NCBI GenBank assembly: GCA_047620505.1
Contig: JBLHKS010000142.1
Location: 1 to 18,184 of the forward strand
From: JBLHKS01 sp047620505
GTDB lineage: Bacteria > Verrucomicrobiota > Verrucomicrobiia > Verrucomicrobiales > DEV007
Direction: 5' to 3'
DNA: 18,184 nt
Below, in pieces: positions 13,952 to 18,184 of this stretch. Position 1 is the stretch's first letter. Each line of letters opens with the position of its first letter. The notes under the pieces are model-generated. The model did no database searches and had not been told where the DNA came from. It worked only from the letters and a program-made list of their open reading frames with translations. The translations under genes and the position numbers were made by a program.

Positions 13952-15982
13952 ATGCCGACCACGCGCGTGGCCAATGGGCTCTGCCCGACATGCAATTCGC
14001 CAATTCCCAGTGCGGCGCCGGAAGGGTTGTGCCCAGGCTGCCTGATTTCATCAGCTAAACCAGGCCCTGATTCGGTTCCTGCGCACGCTGGCGACTTCGA
14101 TCCGCCAGAGCCCGCGGAGCTCCAGCAACTGCTGAATGGATACGAGGTCAGCGAACTGATCGGCCAAGGTGGGATGGGCGCGGTTTACAAAGGCCGGCAC
14201 AGCGGACTCGACCGCGACGTGGCGATCAAAATCCTGCCACTCGGCATTGGCGGGGAGGAGGATTTCGAGGAGCGATTCGTGCGGGAAGGCCGCGCCATGG
14301 CCAAGCTCTCGCATCCCGGCATCGTCAGCGTTTTTGATTCCGGAGAGGTGGGGGATCTACTCTTCTTCGTCATGGAGTTTGTCGAGGGCAAAGACCTCGA
14401 CAAATTGATCGCGGCGGGCGAATTGAAGTCCACGGACGCGCTGCGAATGATGCCGAAAATCTGTGAGGCGATCGCCTTCGCGCACCAGCACAAAATCATC
14501 CATCGCGATCTCAAGCCGGCGAACATTCTGGTCACGCCGGGTGGTGAGGTGAAGGTGGCCGACTTCGGGCTCGCTCGGATCGACGCTCCGGAAACGGTGG
14601 CGCTGACCGGGCCGAAAGCACGGCTTGGGACGCCCGGATACGCCGCGCCGGAAACGGTTGACGGAGGTGAAGCCGATCATCGGGCTGATATTTATGCGTT
14701 AGGAATTCTCTTTTACGAAATGCTCGCCTCCAGGCTTCCGTTGGGGTCTTGGACAAAGCTTTCGACATTCGATCTGGCGCTGAGCCCGAGCTTCGACGCG
14801 GTGATCGCGAAGGCGATGCTGGAGAATCCGAACGACCGCCACCAGAGCGTCAGGGAATTCTCCCGGAAGCTGCAGGCCGCGTCGAAAGGCAAATTTTCAC
14901 TACCCTTGAAACTCGTCATCGCGCTGACGAGCGTGACCGCAGTCGTCGCGCTGGCGACGTTTGCTGCCGGAGACTGGTCTGCTGAGCTTGAGCCGCGTCC
15001 GAAGCCGCCGGAGACCGGGCCTGACCGGCCGCCTGGTCCAGTTCGCCGCGATCCGTTCGTTCGGGCCATCCAACCGGGCCATCTCGTTGCGATCCCAAGG
15101 CCGCGCGGCGAACTTGTCGCGGGGCCAGAAGTAGCCGTGGCACCTGGACAAGTCGCGAACATCCCGCCGGACCTTGGCGAAATCGTGTCGTTCTCCATCG
15201 ACGGCCTCGCCTACAATGCGATTGCGGTTCGGCCCGATGGAACGGTTCGGGCGTGGGGCAATCCGGAGATTCCGGAGGGTGTGGACGGGGTCGCCAGCGC
15301 CTACGCGGGTCTGTTCAAGTCCTACTACCTGTTGTCTGAAGATGGCGTGCTCGAACGATTCGGCGAAGGCATGGGTCGCCTTGAAGAGGTTCGAAGCTTC
15401 GATATCGGCCCGAATCTCCCGGCGCTCGCCCTGACTCGCGAAGGAATGCAGTTTCTGGCGCGGACAGGAATGAGCCCGGCGAAGCCTGCGGTCGAGCTGC
15501 CGCTGGGTCTGCGATTTGAAGACATCGTCGACATTGCCTTCGACCAGAAGAACTGCGCGCTGCTCGATCGACGCGGCGTGGTCCACTTTGCGCCGGGCCA
15601 ACCGATCGGAATCACCTTACCGGCTGCTTCAGATTTGCGAGGCGTGGTGGACATTGAGTGCCCGGGTTACAGCCAATATTATCTGCTCTACGAGGACGGC
15701 CGTGTCGGCTGTCTTGAAAGCAAGTGGGTCGAGCCAATTTCCGCAAGACTCCGGGAGATCACGGACGCGGTGGCGATTCATGCTCATCCTCGCGAGTCGC
15801 TGTCGGTGCGGCATGCGGACGGTTCGTGGTCATTGTTTGCGCGACCCGTGCCGGAGCTGCCGCATTGGATCGAAGAGCTGGAACCGGAGCTTGCGGCGCA
15901 GGTTCACGGTGCAATTGACGTTCAGATCGGTTCGACACATGTGTTCGCGTTGATGCCGCTTGAGAGCCCGGATTCGCAGTGA
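13952..15982 (+). CDS. Membrane Ser/Thr protein kinase with zinc ribbon and RCC1-like extracytoplasmic domain
   Basis: The protein has 676 residues. An N-terminal zinc ribbon has C11/C14 and C27/C30 (CPTC, CPGC), common in verrucomicrobial kinases. The Hanks kinase domain at about 64-310 is complete: P-loop GQGGMGAV (71-78), K93, catalytic HRDLKPAN (184-191), DFG (204-206) and APE (232-234). One membrane segment lies at about 319-340. A proline-rich stretch follows, then a C-terminal sensor of about six degenerate repeats of the form DGxVxxFG (for example PDGTVRAWG, EDGVLERFG, EDGRVGCLE, ADGSWSLFA), resembling RCC1 propeller blades. Topology puts the kinase inside and the propeller outside. 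The next gene, 269 bp downstream on the same strand, is a sigma factor and a plausible phosphorylation target. GGGAG touches the ATG with no spacing, so the start is either leaderless or slightly misplaced (GTG at 13967 is the alternative). Confidence 0.93.
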   Translation: MPTTRVANGLCPTCNSPIPSAAPEGLCPGCLISSAKPGPDSVPAHAGDFDPPEPAELQQLLNGYEVSELIGQGGMGAVYKGRHSGLDRDVAIKILPLGIGGEEDFEERFVREGRAMAKLSHPGIVSVFDSGEVGDLLFFVMEFVEGKDLDKLIAAGELKSTDALRMMPKICEAIAFAHQHKIIHRDLKPANILVTPGGEVKVADFGLARIDAPETVALTGPKARLGTPGYAAPETVDGGEADHRADIYALGILFYEMLASRLPLGSWTKLSTFDLALSPSFDAVIAKAMLENPNDRHQSVREFSRKLQAASKGKFSLPLKLVIALTSVTAVVALATFAAGDWSAELEPRPKPPETGPDRPPGPVRRDPFVRAIQPGHLVAIPRPRGELVAGPEVAVAPGQVANIPPDLGEIVSFSIDGLAYNAIAVRPDGTVRAWGNPEIPEGVDGVASAYAGLFKSYYLLSEDGVLERFGEGMGRLEEVRSFDIGPNLPALALTREGMQFLARTGMSPAKPAVELPLGLRFEDIVDIAFDQKNCALLDRRGVVHFAPGQPIGITLPAASDLRGVVDIECPGYSQYYLLYEDGRVGCLESKWVEPISARLREITDAVAIHAHPRESLSVRHADGSWSLFARPVPELPHWIEELEPELAAQVHGAIDVQIGSTHVFALMPLESPDSQ

Positions 15983-16005
15983 CCCGGTCGGCCCCCCCAT
16001 CCGAA

Positions 16006-16045
16006 CTCCGGCTTACAGCCAGCAGCTGCTGACCACAAACCGGAG
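16006..16045 (+). terminator. 40-bp dyad centred on the iterated palindrome, likely kinase terminator
   Basis: Starting 24 nt after the kinase stop, CTCCGG (16006-16011) pairs with CCGGAG (16040-16045). The exact centre of this dyad (between 16025 and 16026) is also the centre of CAGCAGCTGCTG (16020-16031). TT/AA and one G/C pair add further symmetry between them. A T-rich run (TTTCTTTT, 16056-16063) follows about 10 nt later. This is compatible with an intrinsic terminator, although the U-tract is late. Confidence 0.45.
16021..16030. repeat. Iterated palindrome AGCAGCTGCT, copy 12 (non-coding)
   Basis: The only copy outside genes. It sits at the exact centre of the 40-bp terminator-like dyad after the kinase gene. 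Confidence 0.85.
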
Positions 16046-16251
16046 ACGGCGCTCGTTTCTTTTGGGGGAGACTGGCCTGAACACCCTAACCTATGGGAAG
16101 CCAGCCTGCGAAGTTGATACGCCCTCTTGCCGAAGGCGCCCAACCAGCCCCGCAGGCCAGCTTTCTATCCGAATGTTCAAATCAAATAAAAAGGGACGTG
16201 AAAACACGGCCCTCCATAGTCCTCAGAAGAATCCGGGGGTGCCGGTAACAG

Positions 16252-17049
16252 TTGAATCTGATTTTTTTTCGATTTACTTGGAGCTTGCACAGCGCGCTCT
16301 CACCAACTCCACCGCCAAAACCGACGTCGACCCTTGCCGGAAGGGAGTTCCCGAGGACGCGGTGGTCCGTGATTCAGCAGGCCACGGGCATCGACCCGGA
16401 TGAGCGGCGGCGCGGACTTGAGGCTTTCTGCAAAACCTATTGGCTGCCGCTTTACGCTTTCGCTCGGCACCGCGGGCTCGCGCGGCAGGACGCGGAGGAC
16501 GCGGTTCAAGGACTGATCGCGGAATTGATTCGCCGGGAAGATCTCAACGGGATCGCGCCGAATCGCGGCAAGCTGCGCAAGTTTCTCCGGCAAGCGATGC
16601 GGAATTTTTTGAGCAACCAGTGGGATCACGATCAAGCGGAGAAGCGTGGAGGAAAGCTCGAGTTGGTGTCGTTCGAACACGGCCTCGCCGAGGGGCTGCT
16701 TACGGAACCGGTCTGTCCGAACTCGACGCCAGAGCAGGCGTTCGATCAGCACTGGTTGCTGGCTTTGTTAGGCGCAGTGATGGAGCAACTCGGCAATCGA
16801 TACCAAGCCGAACGCAAGTCCGCGCATTTCGAAGCGCTCAAGCCGTTTCTCACGCAGCCGGGCGACGCTGCGGCCTATGCCGAGATCGGCAAGAAGCTCG
16901 GCATCAGCCCCGCAGCCGTGAAAGTCGCCGCCTCCCGCCTGCGCAAACGCTACCGCAGTCTAGTTCGCGATGAGATTCGACTGACGCTCGGCGATGGCGA
17001 AAATGTCGAAGCAGAGATCGAAAAACTCATCGCAGCACCGGGAGGCTGA
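16252..17049 (+). CDS. RNA polymerase sigma factor, ECF-like, of the type linked to Ser/Thr kinases
   Basis: The longest frame gives 265 residues from a TTG at 16252, six bases after an in-frame TAA. There is no in-frame ATG before the conserved FPRTRWSV motif (residues 33-40), so the start must be non-ATG (TTG 16252 or TTG 16285). GGGGG 12 nt upstream weakly favours 16252. Region 2 spans about 56-130 (EAFCKTYWLPLYAFARHRG, then DAEDAVQGLIAELI and FLRQAMRNFLSNQWDH). Region 4 with its helix-turn-helix is about 165-240 (YAEIGKKLGISPAAVKVAASRLRKRY). The TRWSV opening and this spacing are typical of PVC ECF-like factors encoded beside Ser/Thr kinases. It likely directs RNA polymerase to a small regulon, with activity set by phosphorylation. 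No anti-sigma gene is present. An eight-T run (16262-16269) lies in the dubious first codons. Confidence 0.88.
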   Translation: MNLIFFRFTWSLHSALSPTPPPKPTSTLAGREFPRTRWSVIQQATGIDPDERRRGLEAFCKTYWLPLYAFARHRGLARQDAEDAVQGLIAELIRREDLNGIAPNRGKLRKFLRQAMRNFLSNQWDHDQAEKRGGKLELVSFEHGLAEGLLTEPVCPNSTPEQAFDQHWLLALLGAVMEQLGNRYQAERKSAHFEALKPFLTQPGDAAAYAEIGKKLGISPAAVKVAASRLRKRYRSLVRDEIRLTLGDGENVEAEIEKLIAAPGG

Positions 17050-17151
17050 AGGCTGGTCCAATATTGAAACCACCGGCGGCGTCCTGCTTGAGGAAGATTC
17101 CGACGACTGAACGACTTCCCTTTTCGAAAAAACCCGCTAAGAGTCTCTCCC
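17050..17151. other. Intergenic region upstream of DUF1501 gene
   Basis: The 102-bp gap contains a 10-bp AT-rich palindrome TTTTCGAAAA at 17121-17130. AAGAG about 8 nt before the DUF1501 ATG is a weak ribosome site. I see no convincing promoter or terminator, so co-transcription with the sigma gene is possible but not shown. Confidence 0.35.
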
Positions 17152-18184
17152 ATGACCACGCCGAACTGCGATTCCGGGGGACACTGGAGGCACGCATTCA
17201 CAAATTTCAATCCACGCGTTCGCGAAGGACTGACTGTTTCGAGTCGACGCGGGATGCTCAAGGCGAGCATGGCCGGTTTAGCCGGACTGAGCTTGCCGGG
17301 ACTGCTCAAAGCGCGTTCCGGATCACCGATTTCTAACGGCAAAAGCGTGATCCTGCTCTGGATGTGCGGAGGGCCGAGCCACATCGACACTTGGGATCCT
17401 AAGCCTGACTTGCCCGCGCCGCATCGAGGGCCGTTTACGTCGATCCCAACCAAATTGCCGGGCGTCCACATCAGCGAGCATTTTCCGAAGCAAGCAGCGA
17501 TGATGGACAAGCTCACGATCATCCGATCGATGGTTTGTCGCGGCAGCAGCCACCAGCCGAACCAAGTGATGCAGACCGGGAATCTCGGTGCTGCGCCGCG
17601 GTCGAACAAGGAAGGAAAACTCTACCCAGCGATCGGCTCAATCGTCGCGAAGCACCACGGGCCGAACGATCCCGCGATGCCTCCGTACGTCGCGCTGAAC
17701 GTTCAGGACAAAACCCACATCGCGTGGGGTGGCTGGCTCGGCAAAAGCTACGATCCGTTCATCGGCGACAACGCGGCGTCGGCCTTCAAGTTGCCGAGCG
17801 GGCTTAGCATGGGGAGGCTCGAAACGCGCCAGAGTTTGCAGCAGCAGATGGACGGATTGCGCTCGGGTTTGGATCTGAGCGGCGAGATGTCTGGTTATGA
17901 TCATTTTCAACAGAAGGCTTTCGATTTGATCGCGGGTTCCGAAGCGCAATCGGCTTTCGACGTGACGAAGGAAGCGCCGAAGACGATCGAGCGCTACGGC
18001 GAGCACGATTGGGCGCGTCAGGCGCTTCTCGCGCGGCGTTTGGTCGAGCGCGGAGTCAGTTTTGTAACGATCGACCTCAGCAACCACCGAGCTTCGGGAA
18101 CCTGGGACAACCACGGGATTCCAGGCGGCGTTTACGGCGGAATTTCGAAGGGTTTGAAGCCGCTGATGCCGGTTTTCGACGGAC
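17152..18184 (+). CDS. DUF1501 family protein with Tat signal, 3'-truncated by window edge
   Basis: The frame is open from the ATG at 17152 to the last base (344 codons), so the C-terminal part is missing. The N-terminus has a twin-arginine signal: SRRGMLKAS (R32-R33) followed by a hydrophobic stretch (MAGLAGLSLPGLL). A later ATG at 17254 would lose the arginine pair, which supports the upstream start. DUF1501 signatures follow: VILLWMCGGPSHIDTWDPKP (about residues 65-85), the GPFTSIPTKLPGVHISEHFP segment, and SHQPNQVMQTG. DUF1501 proteins belong to the alkaline-phosphatase/sulfatase-like superfamily, are exported folded, and in PVC bacteria usually sit next to a DUF1549/DUF1553 gene. Their biochemical role is not established to my knowledge. 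Here the upstream neighbour is a sigma factor. A DUF1553 partner may lie beyond the window. Confidence 0.92.
   Translation, partial: MTTPNCDSGGHWRHAFTNFNPRVREGLTVSSRRGMLKASMAGLAGLSLPGLLKARSGSPISNGKSVILLWMCGGPSHIDTWDPKPDLPAPHRGPFTSIPTKLPGVHISEHFPKQAAMMDKLTIIRSMVCRGSSHQPNQVMQTGNLGAAPRSNKEGKLYPAIGSIVAKHHGPNDPAMPPYVALNVQDKTHIAWGGWLGKSYDPFIGDNAASAFKLPSGLSMGRLETRQSLQQQMDGLRSGLDLSGEMSGYDHFQQKAFDLIAGSEAQSAFDVTKEAPKTIERYGEHDWARQALLARRLVERGVSFVTIDLSNHRASGTWDNHGIPGGVYGGISKGLKPLMPVFDG

Larger units (their letters stand above)
15983..16251. other. Intergenic region between kinase and sigma factor
   Basis: These 269 bp hold the terminator-like dyad near the left end, a run of seven C (15992-15998) and an AT-richer stretch at about 16170-16205 that could carry a promoter for the sigma gene. 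I could not identify a convincing -35/-10 pair. A 76-codon open frame from ATG 16173 runs into the sigma gene in another frame; it shows no recognisable protein features and I do not call it a gene. Confidence 0.5.

Noticed and set aside
13863..14051. N-terminal extension of the sialidase
   Set aside because: It would overlap the divergent kinase gene and bury the signal peptide.
14122..14133. Palindrome-like CAGCAACTGCTG in the kinase gene
   Set aside because: It encodes Gln-Gln-Leu-Leu but has one base off the palindrome, so it was not counted. It shows the amino acids do not force the exact sequence.
14900..15601. 233-codon minus-strand frame
   Set aside because: Antisense to the kinase C-terminal domain, whose repeat pattern is only sensible in the plus frame.
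15960..16403. Plus-strand frame overlapping the kinase end and sigma start
   Set aside because: The peptide has no domain and is cut off inside the sigma gene. It is kept only as a note in the sigma start question.
1..18184. CRISPR arrays, insertion sequences, tRNA or rRNA genes
   Set aside because: No regularly spaced direct repeats, transposase-like frames with terminal repeats, or tRNA/rRNA-like segments were found on reading both strands. The iterated palindrome has irregular spacing and lies inside genes, so it is not a CRISPR repeat.

Overview
The window looks like a chromosomal segment of a PVC-superphylum bacterium, most likely Verrucomicrobiota and possibly Planctomycetota. The evidence is the combination of gene types: a sulfatase, a PSCyt/DUF1549-DUF1553 haem protein, a DUF1501 protein with a Tat signal, a PVC-type propeller-HEAT-cytochrome c protein, and a zinc-ribbon Ser/Thr kinase beside an ECF-like sigma factor. 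I assigned taxonomy from gene content only. No rRNA, tRNA, CRISPR array, transposase or phage gene was seen.

Layout. (1) 1-998, plus strand: 3' part of a sulfatase whose start lies outside the window. (2) 1009-13862, minus strand: nine co-directional genes with no gap above 72 nt. In transcription order they are an exo-sialidase, a PVC-type haem-binding protein (4-bp ATGA overlap), a FadI-type thiolase, an M20 metallopeptidase, a DUF1549/DUF1553 protein, a GAF histidine kinase, a membrane HAMP histidine kinase and two single-domain Rcp1-like response regulators. (3) 13863-13951: an 89-bp divergent promoter region. (4) 13952-17049, plus strand: a membrane Ser/Thr kinase with an RCC1-like outer domain, then a sigma factor. 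(5) 17152-18184, plus strand: the 5' part of a DUF1501 gene that runs off the window.

How the genes may work together. Sulfatase, sialidase, DUF1553, DUF1501 and the propeller-cytochrome protein are all typical of the PVC machinery for breaking down decorated, sulfated or sialylated glycans and glycoproteins at the cell envelope. The thiolase and M20 enzyme would act in the cytoplasm on acyl-CoA and on amide or peptide products. Two histidine kinase/response regulator pairs and one Ser/Thr kinase/sigma pair give the region three signalling modules. Any link between them and glycan sensing is inference from position.

The strongest unexplained signal is a perfect 10-bp palindrome, AGCAGCTGCT, present 12 times between 2967 and 16030. 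It falls in three different codon registers and once outside genes, where it sits at the exact centre of a larger 40-bp dyad with terminator character. This resembles a highly iterated palindrome, like HIP1 of cyanobacteria, but of a different sequence.

Clear Shine-Dalgarno sites are few (before 1449, 1974 and 4771). Several starts were therefore chosen from protein-family boundaries and are marked uncertain.
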